A stretch of 18,010 nt of DNA from an uncultured Akkermansia sp. GTDB taxonomy: Bacteria; Verrucomicrobiota; Verrucomicrobiia; Verrucomicrobiales; Akkermansiaceae. Within the stretch, counting starts at the first letter, position 1. The number at the start of each line of letters is the position of its first letter. The notes beneath the pieces are model-generated. The model worked only from the letters and a program-made list of their open reading frames with translations. It had not been told where the DNA came from and did not search any database. Where the stretch lies: contig CAJGCY010000039.1 of the NCBI GenBank assembly GCA_904501955.1, forward strand, positions 1-18,010, given 5' to 3'. Shown here piece after piece: positions 12,699 through 18,010 of the stretch. Made by a program: the position numbers and the translations under genes.

Positions 12699-14864
12699 AT
12701 GGCAAAGGTTCATATTACCGGCACAGAAAATCTACAGTCCGCCCCCTCATTCTACCTGCCTAACAGAGTAGACGCTGAGGTTTTGCAAGAAATGGAAAAA
12801 ATGCTCGGCGGAGAAGGCAATGTCGCATACATGGTAGAAGAAGTGCTCTGCCCGGAGAAGAGCGTGATGCGTTTTCTGAAGAAGCGCCGCGTTCTTTCGT
12901 TCAATTTCCGCAAGGCAAATGGCAAACTCCTGCGCGAGCAACTGCTCGACCTCCTGCAACAGGGCATGGATGTCATCTTCGTCCCCGGACGTCCGAACAG
13001 CATCATCGGCTGCACGTCAGACGTGCCCATGCCCTTCATGATGCAGCTGGCAGCACTGCACATCTCCCCTGTTCCCGTGTTCGTGGGGCATTACCGCAAC
13101 AACATCTTGCGAGCTTTCACCACGGATAAGACCTACGATTGGATTACCATCAGCATCCTGCCCAAGCTCAGCCCCGGACCGTTGACCGGCGAGCGCGTGC
13201 TGGAAGCTTGGATGGAAGCCTCCTGCGATTCTTTCGAGAAGCACCCGATACTCAACACCTCCTTGGCTCGTTTGCTGGTGGAAGGCATGCGCCGCCACGG
13301 CAAAACCGAGCTCGTCGACGGTTTGGATGGTTCCTCCCTGCCGTACTACAAGGTACTGGGCGTAGCGATGGCACTGGCAAAAGAGCTGAAAGCCAACTAC
13401 AAGGATGAGCGTTTGGGTATCATCCTGCCTCCCGGTAAAGGTGGTGTGATTGCCAACTACGCCTGTATTCTGGCAGGCATTGTGCCGGTGAACATTAACT
13501 ACACCTCCTCCGAGCCGGCATTCAAGAGCATCTTGCGCCAGAGTGGGTTGAAGCACTTCATCACCGCGCGCGCCTTCATGAGCAAGCTGCCGCAGTTCCC
13601 CTGGCCGCAGGGAGACGCCATCATCCACCTCGATAAAACGCTCAAGGGCATCGGCATGGCAAAGATTGCCGGCTGGGTGGCATTCGCACGTTTCTCACCG
13701 CTGGCTCTCATTAACATGACCTTCAAGCTGGATGCCCGCAAGGGTGAGGATGAAGCAGCCCTGCTCTTCACCTCCGGCTCGAGTGGTGAGCCCAAGGGAG
13801 TCTCCTTCACGCACCGCATGATTGTGGCCAACATGGTTCAGCTACTCAGCAAGGCGGAGCTTGAGCCCGGTAGCAAATTCCTGTGCAGCCTGCCTATCTT
13901 CCACAGCTTCGGCCTTACCGTCAGCACCATCTTGCCGCCGGTATACGGATTCGGCATGGTTACCTACCCCTCCCCGCTGGAGGCGAAAAACCTCAACGAG
14001 CTTATCGAGACGCACAAGTGCGCGCTCGTTGTTACCACGCCCACCTTTGCCCGCAGCATGCTGCGCCGCGCCAAGGCAAACACCTTCGATTCCGTGCGCC
14101 TCTTCATCGTCGGTGCAGAGAAACTGCAGGACACCTTGGCAAGAGAGTTCAAGGAGAAGTGCAACATCACCCTGCTGGAGGGCTACGGCCTTACGGAGAC
14201 CGCACCCGTATGCGGCGTAAACTTACTGCAAACCGGCCCCACAGCAGAGCAGCCCTACTTTGTTCCCGGTTGCAAATCCGGCAGTATCGGCCAGCTCTTA
14301 CCCGGGCTTGCCGTACGCATTACTGACCCGGATGACGACAACGTACGCCTTACGCTCAATGAGCAAGGCATGATTTGGTTCAAGGGTCCGAACGTGTTCA
14401 AGGGCTACATCGGTCGCGAGGACCTCAACGAGGGCATCTTCCGTGACGGTTGGTTCAAGACCGGCGACCTCGGCAAAGTGGACCTCAACGGCATTCTCAC
14501 CCTCGGTGGCCGTCGCTCCCGCTTCTCCAAGGTGGGTGGCGAAATGGTACCGCACGAGGTGGTGGAGAACGCCATTGAAGACTTTGTACAGGTACCGGAA
14601 GGTTTTGCCGGGCGCGCCGTAGCCGTCATGGGCGTGCCGGATGCCCAGAAGGGTGAGGCACTGGTGCTGCTGTCATGCGTGCACCAATCACAGCTCAACC
14701 AGGCGCTGGATGAGATTCGCGCCCACTTGGTAGAGGCAGGCCTGCCGCGACTGTGGTGCCCGCGAGAGATTATCCCCGTGGAAGCCATCCCCGCCCTGCC
14801 CACCGGCAAGATGGACCTGCGCGGTTGCCAAATGCTGGCAAATGAGGCCTTGGGCATCCACTAA
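12699..14864 (+). CDS. AMP-dependent acyl-CoA/ACP ligase with degenerate acyltransferase-like N-terminus (Aas-like)
   Basis: A 721-residue adenylate-forming ligase, expected to activate a fatty acid or lysophospholipid-derived acyl chain with ATP. Residues of about 210-721 are the ANL ligase: P-loop TSGSSGEPKG (from Thr358), GYGLTETAP (from Gly495), GWFKTGDLG (from Gly584) and the C-terminal catalytic lysine in PTGKMDL (Lys704). Residues of about 1-195 look like a PlsC-type acyltransferase that has lost its catalytic residues: the expected NHxxxxD is replaced by LPNRVDAEVL, and the FPEGTRS-like motif by VFVPGRPNS. The layout is that of Aas, the acyltransferase/acyl-ACP synthetase of phospholipid repair, but without Aas transmembrane transporter helices. 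The start at 12699 is fixed by a consensus promoter 8 nt upstream. A lipoprotein phosphatase gene follows after 16 nt. Confidence 0.85.
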   Translation: MAKVHITGTENLQSAPSFYLPNRVDAEVLQEMEKMLGGEGNVAYMVEEVLCPEKSVMRFLKKRRVLSFNFRKANGKLLREQLLDLLQQGMDVIFVPGRPNSIIGCTSDVPMPFMMQLAALHISPVPVFVGHYRNNILRAFTTDKTYDWITISILPKLSPGPLTGERVLEAWMEASCDSFEKHPILNTSLARLLVEGMRRHGKTELVDGLDGSSLPYYKVLGVAMALAKELKANYKDERLGIILPPGKGGVIANYACILAGIVPVNINYTSSEPAFKSILRQSGLKHFITARAFMSKLPQFPWPQGDAIIHLDKTLKGIGMAKIAGWVAFARFSPLALINMTFKLDARKGEDEAALLFTSGSSGEPKGVSFTHRMIVANMVQLLSKAELEPGSKFLCSLPIFHSFGLTVSTILPPVYGFGMVTYPSPLEAKNLNELIETHKCALVVTTPTFARSMLRRAKANTFDSVRLFIVGAEKLQDTLAREFKEKCNITLLEGYGLTETAPVCGVNLLQTGPTAEQPYFVPGCKSGSIGQLLPGLAVRITDPDDDNVRLTLNEQGMIWFKGPNVFKGYIGREDLNEGIFRDGWFKTGDLGKVDLNGILTLGGRRSRFSKVGGEMVPHEVVENAIEDFVQVPEGFAGRAVAVMGVPDAQKGEALVLLSCVHQSQLNQALDEIRAHLVEAGLPRLWCPREIIPVEAIPALPTGKMDLRGCQMLANEALGIH

Positions 14865-14880
14865 CCGTTACCGCCCCCCC

Positions 14881-15480
14881 ATGCGCAAGCAAGGTATTCT
14901 CCGCGCTGTGTTGAGCTGCATGCTGCTGCCCCTTGCGGGAATGGTAGCATGCAAGGGGCACGCCCCCGTACCGCCCCATGTAACACAGCCTGCGTACGCG
15001 CAGGCCGTGCAGCTCGACGGCGTGGAGAATATGCACAAAGTCAGTGCTGAACTCTACCGCGCCGGGCAACCGACGCCGAAAGGCTTCGCAGAGCTGGAGC
15101 GCCACGGCATCCGCACCGTATTCAACCTCCGCGAATACCACAAGGACACCAAAAAGGCAGCCCACACCAAGTTGCACTTGGTTGCATACCCCGTATCGGC
15201 AAGCGATATCACAGAGACCGATATCGTCAACTGTCTGCGTATCATCTCCACCTCCCCGAAACCCGTGCTGGTGCATTGCTGGCACGGCTCGAACCGCACC
15301 GGCATCATCGTGGCTGCTTACCGCATTGTTTACCAGGGATGGAGCGTAGAGCAAGCCGAAAAAGAGCTCCGAGACACCACTTACGGCTTCCGTGAGTATT
15401 GGTACAAGGACCTTGTGACCCTGCTGCGCAACACTGATTGGGCTGCCGTGAAAAAACGATTGAACGACACAAAACCCTAA
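14881..15480 (+). CDS. Lipoprotein dual-specificity/tyrosine phosphatase, copy 1
   Basis: A 199-residue exported phosphatase. The signal peptide ends in LPLAGMVAC (Cys24 as likely lipidated residue), so it should be anchored on the periplasmic face of a membrane. The cysteine-phosphatase signature VHCWHGSNRTG (HC-x5-R, Cys133 and Arg139) lies in the C-terminal half. ELYRAGQP, ELERHGIRTVFNLRE and a downstream W-rich tail recall the Siw14-like atypical dual-specificity phosphatases, whose known members act on phosphoprotein or inositol pyrophosphate. The substrate here is unknown. ATG 14881 fits the signal peptide; an in-frame ATG at 14842 would overlap the ligase. The gap to the ligase is 16 nt and ends in a run of seven C. 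Its neighbour at 15516 is a close duplicate. Confidence 0.85.
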   Translation: MRKQGILRAVLSCMLLPLAGMVACKGHAPVPPHVTQPAYAQAVQLDGVENMHKVSAELYRAGQPTPKGFAELERHGIRTVFNLREYHKDTKKAAHTKLHLVAYPVSASDITETDIVNCLRIISTSPKPVLVHCWHGSNRTGIIVAAYRIVYQGWSVEQAEKELRDTTYGFREYWYKDLVTLLRNTDWAAVKKRLNDTKP

Positions 15481-15515
15481 GCGCCTCCATTTATTTCAAC
15501 AGAACCATACGACAC

Positions 15516-16112
15516 ATGAACAAGCAAGGTATCCTCAAAGTCATCGCTTGCGTGCTCCTTCCCCTTGCGGGCATGGTGGCCTGCAAGGAGCACAGCCCCG
15601 TACCTCACCATGTGGCACAGCCGAAACATGCACAACCCGTGCACCTCAACGGCGTGGAAAACATGCACCAAATCAGTAATGAGCTCTACCGCTCCGGTCA
15701 ACCGGAAAAAGAGGGCTTCACCGAGCTGGAGCGCCACGGCATACGCACCGTGCTCAACCTCCGCGAATACCACAAGGACACCAAAAAAGCAGCACACACC
15801 AAGCTGCACCTCGTGGCATACCCCGTAGCTGCCGGTGACGTGACGGTAAAGGACATTGAAAACTGCCTGCGCATCATCGCGGCTTCCCCTAAACCCGTAC
15901 TGGTGCATTGCTGGCACGGCTCAGACCGCACCGGCATCATCGTTGCAGCGTACCGCATCGTCTACGAGGGATGGAGCGTAGATGAAGCTGAAAAGGAGTT
16001 CCGAGACGACACATACGGACACCACGAGTTCTGGTACAAGAACCTCGTGAGCCTGCTGCGCCATACGGATTGGGAGGCCGTCAAAAAGCGATTGAGGGAA
16101 CCGCAACCCTGA
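15516..16112 (+). CDS. Lipoprotein dual-specificity/tyrosine phosphatase, copy 2 (tandem paralogue)
   Basis: A 198-residue near-copy of the preceding gene, starting 35 nt after it. By eye, about three quarters of the residues agree. The signal peptide ends in LPLAGMVAC (Cys23). The active site reads VHCWHGSDRTG, keeping the nucleophilic cysteine and the arginine, with Asp in place of Asn inside the loop. GIRTVLNLREYHKDTKKAAH is shared with copy 1. The copies differ most in the mature N-terminus (KEHSPVPHHV against KGHAPVPPHV) and after YPV, in the stretch before the active site. ATG 15516 is chosen by the signal peptide; an upstream in-frame ATG at 15438 lies inside copy 1. It is the last gene of the unit starting at 12699, and convergent with the EF-hand gene. 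Confidence 0.85.
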   Translation: MNKQGILKVIACVLLPLAGMVACKEHSPVPHHVAQPKHAQPVHLNGVENMHQISNELYRSGQPEKEGFTELERHGIRTVLNLREYHKDTKKAAHTKLHLVAYPVAAGDVTVKDIENCLRIIAASPKPVLVHCWHGSDRTGIIVAAYRIVYEGWSVDEAEKEFRDDTYGHHEFWYKNLVSLLRHTDWEAVKKRLREPQP

Positions 16113-16139
16113 TTTCCACACCGAATCTCGCTTTTTTTT
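16088..16139 (+). terminator. Possible terminator of the ligase-phosphatase unit
   Basis: GCGATT (16088-16093) can pair with AATCTCGC (16124-16131) with a small bulge, enclosing a short AGGG/CCCT stem, and T8 (16132-16139) follows directly. It overlaps the end of the phosphatase gene. The stem is not perfect, so the call is tentative. Confidence 0.4.
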
Positions 16140-16147
16140 CATCGAAA

Positions 16148-16177
16148 GAGCCGGTCAGCATCGCTGCTGACCGGCTC
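16148..16177. terminator. Strong hairpin between convergent genes
   Basis: GAGCCGGTCAGCA (16148-16160) and TGCTGACCGGCTC (16165-16177) form a perfect 13-bp stem with a TCGC loop. It sits between the ends of the phosphatase and EF-hand genes and could stop transcription in both directions. Only short T-runs flank it. Confidence 0.65.
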
Positions 16178-16217
16178 CACTCGCTTCTATTTTATATCTC
16201 CCGGGTAGTGAAAATCA

Positions 16218-16898
16218 TTAGGCCTCGGGCTGTGCCTCAGGAGCCTCTACGGCAGGCTGCTCAGCACCACGGGGGCCCTTCGGGCCGCGGTTACCACGGC
16301 CGTGGCGGGGGCCTTTCGGGCCACGGTCACCGCGCTCGCGGCGCATTTTCTGCATCTCGGCCTTCATGGCAGCCTTCTCTTCATCGCTCAGCTTGCCATC
16401 CTTGTCGGCATCAAAGCGCTCGAGCATTTTCTGCTCCATGGCCTCGTGAGCAGCCTTACGCTCCTCCTCACTCAGCTTACCGTCCTGGTCGGCATCAAAC
16501 TTCTTAAACTGCTCGGGCATACCGGGGCGCTCACCGCGATCACCACGGGGACCTTTCGGGCCACGCTCACCACGCTCGCCACGGGGGCCTTTCGGGCCAC
16601 GATCACCACGCTCGCCACGGGGGCCTTTCGGGCCACGCTCACCACGCTCGGCGCGCTTTTTCTGCATCTCGGCCTTCATGGCAGCCTTCTCTTCATCGCT
16701 GAGCTTGCCGTCCTTATCAACATCGAACTTCTCGAGCATCTTCTTGTGGAAATCCTCACGGGAAGGCATCACACCGGCAGCACCCCAATGGCCGGGGCGC
16801 ATACCCTCCGGAGGAGTCGGCATATCCTTGGTCTGAGGAGCATCCTGAGCGAAAGCCGGCATAGCCAGCACCATAGCGATTAAGCACAATTTGTTCAT
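16218..16898 (-). CDS. Secreted EF-hand protein with collagen-like Gly-X-Y repeats
   Basis: A 226-residue exported protein with a signal peptide MNKLCLIAMVLAMPAFA, probably cut after Ala17. Three EF-hand calcium loops are intact, each with Asp at 1, 3 and 5, Gly at 6 and Glu at 12: DVDKDGKLSDEE (59-70), DADQDGKLSEEE (135-146) and DADKDGKLSDEE (163-174). Between the first and second EF-hands runs a collagen-like stretch (about 86-125) of about 13 Gly-X-Y triplets of the GPKGPRGER type. A second, shorter and interrupted one follows at about 189-211. The tail is Pro/Glu/Ala-rich. The EF-hand plus Gly-X-Y block is itself duplicated. A 36-bp tandem repeat encodes the first collagen-like region. 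The likely role is an extracytoplasmic calcium-binding or structural protein; the partner is unknown. Confidence 0.88.
   Translation of the reverse strand: MNKLCLIAMVLAMPAFAQDAPQTKDMPTPPEGMRPGHWGAAGVMPSREDFHKKMLEKFDVDKDGKLSDEEKAAMKAEMQKKRAERGERGPKGPRGERGDRGPKGPRGERGERGPKGPRGDRGERPGMPEQFKKFDADQDGKLSEEERKAAHEAMEQKMLERFDADKDGKLSDEEKAAMKAEMQKMRRERGDRGPKGPRHGRGNRGPKGPRGAEQPAVEAPEAQPEA
16524..16660 (-). repeat. 36-bp tandem repeat encoding Gly-X-Y units
   Basis: The plus-strand phrase CCTTTCGGGCCACG recurs at 16552, 16588 and 16624, a period of 36 bp (12 codons, four Gly-X-Y triplets). Copies differ by a few bases. A related partial unit lies near 16311, in the second collagen-like segment. The number of units could vary between strains. 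Confidence 0.8.
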
Positions 16899-16906
16899 TG
16901 TATCGT

Positions 16907-16912
16907 ATTCTA
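16907..16912 (-). promoter_or_regulatory. Candidate -10 box of the EF-hand gene
   Basis: TAGAAT on the minus strand, 8 nt before ATG 16898, the same spacing as at the ligase gene. No convincing -35 is seen (TTTCTC at 16930-16935, 17-bp spacing), so this is tentative. Confidence 0.35.
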
Positions 16913-17097
16913 TTTAGTTGAAATTGTGAGAGAAAGAGTGCATTTTTTCAGCGTCTCTGCCCGTAGGAACGCGACGTGTTTCCATTTTTCTACATTTTTT
17001 ATTCGATGTGGTAAAGTTTTTTTCACCCTCCCCCACATTTCCCCGCCACAGAACAGAGGTAGTATTTTGCCAAAAGGCCTCAAGCAAGCCCATTAAG
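16913..17097. other. Intergenic, no gene seen
   Basis: T-rich sequence in the first 110 bases, then a mixed stretch. The open frame crossing 17008-17193 runs into element B, has no protein-like features and is not supported. Confidence 0.5.
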
Positions 17098-17259
17098 TTC
17101 GATAAATCGGGATTTGGCGAGCAACAAAATCTATCGGAGCGTGGGACTTTAGTCCCACAAATACGCGCGGGGCTTATCCATAAGAGGGACTAAAGTCCCT
17201 CGCTCCGAGTGAATGAATGTTACAAATCCCCCTCTTCAACTTCCGATTTATCGAGCAGT
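17098..17259. mobile_element. Palindromic MITE-like element B, about 160 bp
   Basis: Its ends are imperfect inverted repeats: 17098-17120 against the complement of 17233-17255 matches at 18 of 23 positions, with the 12-bp core TCGATAAATCGG identical. Its right end (17237-17259) is identical over 23 bp to the right end of element A. The interior has an outer stem CGGAGCG (17135-17141) / CGCTCCG (17201-17207) around two near-perfect hairpins, GTGGGACT-TT-AGTCCCAC (17141-17158) and GAGGGACT-AA-AGTCCCTC (17184-17201). These two share the core GGGACT/AGTCCC, as REP-like palindromes do. It has no coding capacity. Confidence 0.75.
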
Positions 17260-17329
17260 GTGAAATTCCAAAATACTCATGCTATGGACAAAAGGTGCCA
17301 ACCTGAAGAATCGACAAAAGATATAAAGC

Positions 17330-17357
17330 TTGACATCATACCTTAACGCATTATAAT
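17330..17357 (+). promoter_or_regulatory. Promoter of the DUF805 gene
   Basis: TTGACA (17330-17335) and TATAAT (17352-17357), both perfect, 16 bp apart. Transcription would start near 17364, leaving a leader of about 27 nt before ATG 17391. Confidence 0.7.
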
Positions 17358-17390
17358 TTCTGCATCATCTCGCATACGTTTTAACTGATT

Positions 17391-18010
17391 ATGACTGCGC
17401 GCAACAACGTTCCTCTCGGCAACAATCAACAACAGGACTCTGTACGGCACAAAGAAGTCCAAAGTATTGTATCATGTATGGCTAAAGATTTCTGGGGTGC
17501 TCCCAATGCTCAAAATCCTCAGCAATCTCCCCAGCCGCAGCAGTACCCCCAGCCGCAGCAGTATCCCCAGCCGCAGCAATTCGCCCAGCCGCAGCAGACA
17601 GCAGAAGATCAAAAACAAAAACAAGAACGCGAAAAGGCGGAAGCCATCGCCCGTGCTCCTGAGCCCATCGGTAAAGAAGGCAAATGGGGAGCATTTACAG
17701 CGTTGGGAACCTGCATACGCCGCTATGCATGTCTGAAAGGCCGCGCTTCGCGTTCGGAGTTTTGGTATGCGGTTGCGGGAGATTTCATCATATCACTCAC
17801 CTTGCAACTATTGACCGCAGCAGCAGTCACACTGGCATTCTTAGGCAGTTACGACGTCACGACATGCTGGGTATTGGCAGGCATCTTCGGGTTCCTGTTC
17901 GTAGCATACCGCGCGTTCATGCTGATGCCGCTGCTTTCGGTCATCATTCGTCGTTTGCATGATACGGGGCGCAGCGGGCTGAGTCTTTTGTTCTACTTCA
18001 TTCCGCTTGC
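17391..18010 (+). CDS. DUF805-family membrane protein with Gln/Pro repeat N-terminus (partial)
   Basis: The frame runs off the window, so only about 206 residues are seen. Residues of about 1-29 are Asn/Gln-rich. An alternative start at ATG 17478 (MAKDFWGAP) would remove them. A four-fold hexapeptide repeat of the type YPQPQQ follows, encoded by an 18-bp tandem repeat (17526-17597), then a charged EDQKQKQEREKAEA stretch. The C-terminal part is a DUF805 domain: RRYACLKGRASRSEFWYAV, a first membrane segment, then a second, with YRAFMLMPLLSVIIRRLHDTGRSGLSLLFYF matching the family's conserved RRLHDTGRSG motif. DUF805 proteins are small inner-membrane proteins of unknown function. A perfect-consensus promoter lies upstream. 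Confidence 0.85.
   Translation, partial: MTARNNVPLGNNQQQDSVRHKEVQSIVSCMAKDFWGAPNAQNPQQSPQPQQYPQPQQYPQPQQFAQPQQTAEDQKQKQEREKAEAIARAPEPIGKEGKWGAFTALGTCIRRYACLKGRASRSEFWYAVAGDFIISLTLQLLTAAAVTLAFLGSYDVTTCWVLAGIFGFLFVAYRAFMLMPLLSVIIRRLHDTGRSGLSLLFYFIPL

Noticed and set aside
12518..12700. N-terminal extension of the SulP gene to 12700
   Set aside because: It overlaps both divergent promoters and begins within the ligase gene; MHKPSLFQALKEY at 12517 is the normal SulP N-terminus.
16540..16660. Regular 36-bp spacing suggesting a CRISPR array
   Set aside because: Repeats are contiguous, with no unique spacers, stay in frame and encode Gly-X-Y triplets; no cas gene is present.
16302..16883. Open frame on the plus strand opposite the EF-hand gene
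   Set aside because: Its Leu/Thr/Ala repeats are simply the reverse complement of the Gly-X-Y and EF-hand codons.

Overview
The window looks like chromosomal DNA of a GC-rich, anaerobic, propionate-forming Gram-negative bacterium. An Akkermansia-like Verrucomicrobiota is my best guess, inferred from a sodium-pumping methylmalonyl-CoA decarboxylase operon, an ActB-type iron-sulfur protein, an exosortase-type CPBP protease, lipoprotein and Tat signals, and classical sigma70-type promoters combined with almost no Shine-Dalgarno sequences. No database search was possible, so the taxon is an inference.

Layout. 1-397: AT-rich leader with no supported gene. 398-2057: Lrp/AsnC regulator followed 7 nt later by a PLP aminotransferase, closed by a hairpin. 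2146-3745: CPBP intramembrane protease plus a sugar-1-phosphate nucleotidylyltransferase. 3746-8097: leader, then mmdA-mmdD-mmdC-mmdB and a strong terminator. 8190-10235: a shortened, apparently orphan ActB-like molybdopterin/iron-sulfur protein with a Tat/lipoprotein signal. 10236-10819: no gene; a roughly 475-bp palindromic element and a 53-nt hairpin. 10820-12517 (minus): SulP transporter. 12699-16112: acyl-CoA/ACP ligase with a degenerate acyltransferase-like N-terminus, then two tandem lipoprotein dual-specificity phosphatases. 16218-16898 (minus): secreted EF-hand protein with collagen-like repeats. 16899-17390: no gene; a second, shorter member of the palindromic family. 17391-18010: start of a DUF805 membrane protein, cut by the window edge.

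How the genes work together. The mmd operon would turn methylmalonyl-CoA into propionyl-CoA and export Na+, the energy-conserving step of succinate-to-propionate fermentation. The Lrp regulator probably controls the adjacent aminotransferase. The ligase and the two exported phosphatases form one apparent transcription unit, possibly acting on envelope lipids (inference).

Most notable observations: (a) several transcription-unit heads have the -10 box only 6-10 nt from the start codon, predicting leaderless mRNAs; (b) two dispersed elements share terminal inverted repeats and nested palindromes; (c) MmdB carries an insertion of about 120 residues; (d) the ligase carries an apparently dead acyltransferase domain; (e) an EF-hand/collagen-like secreted protein.
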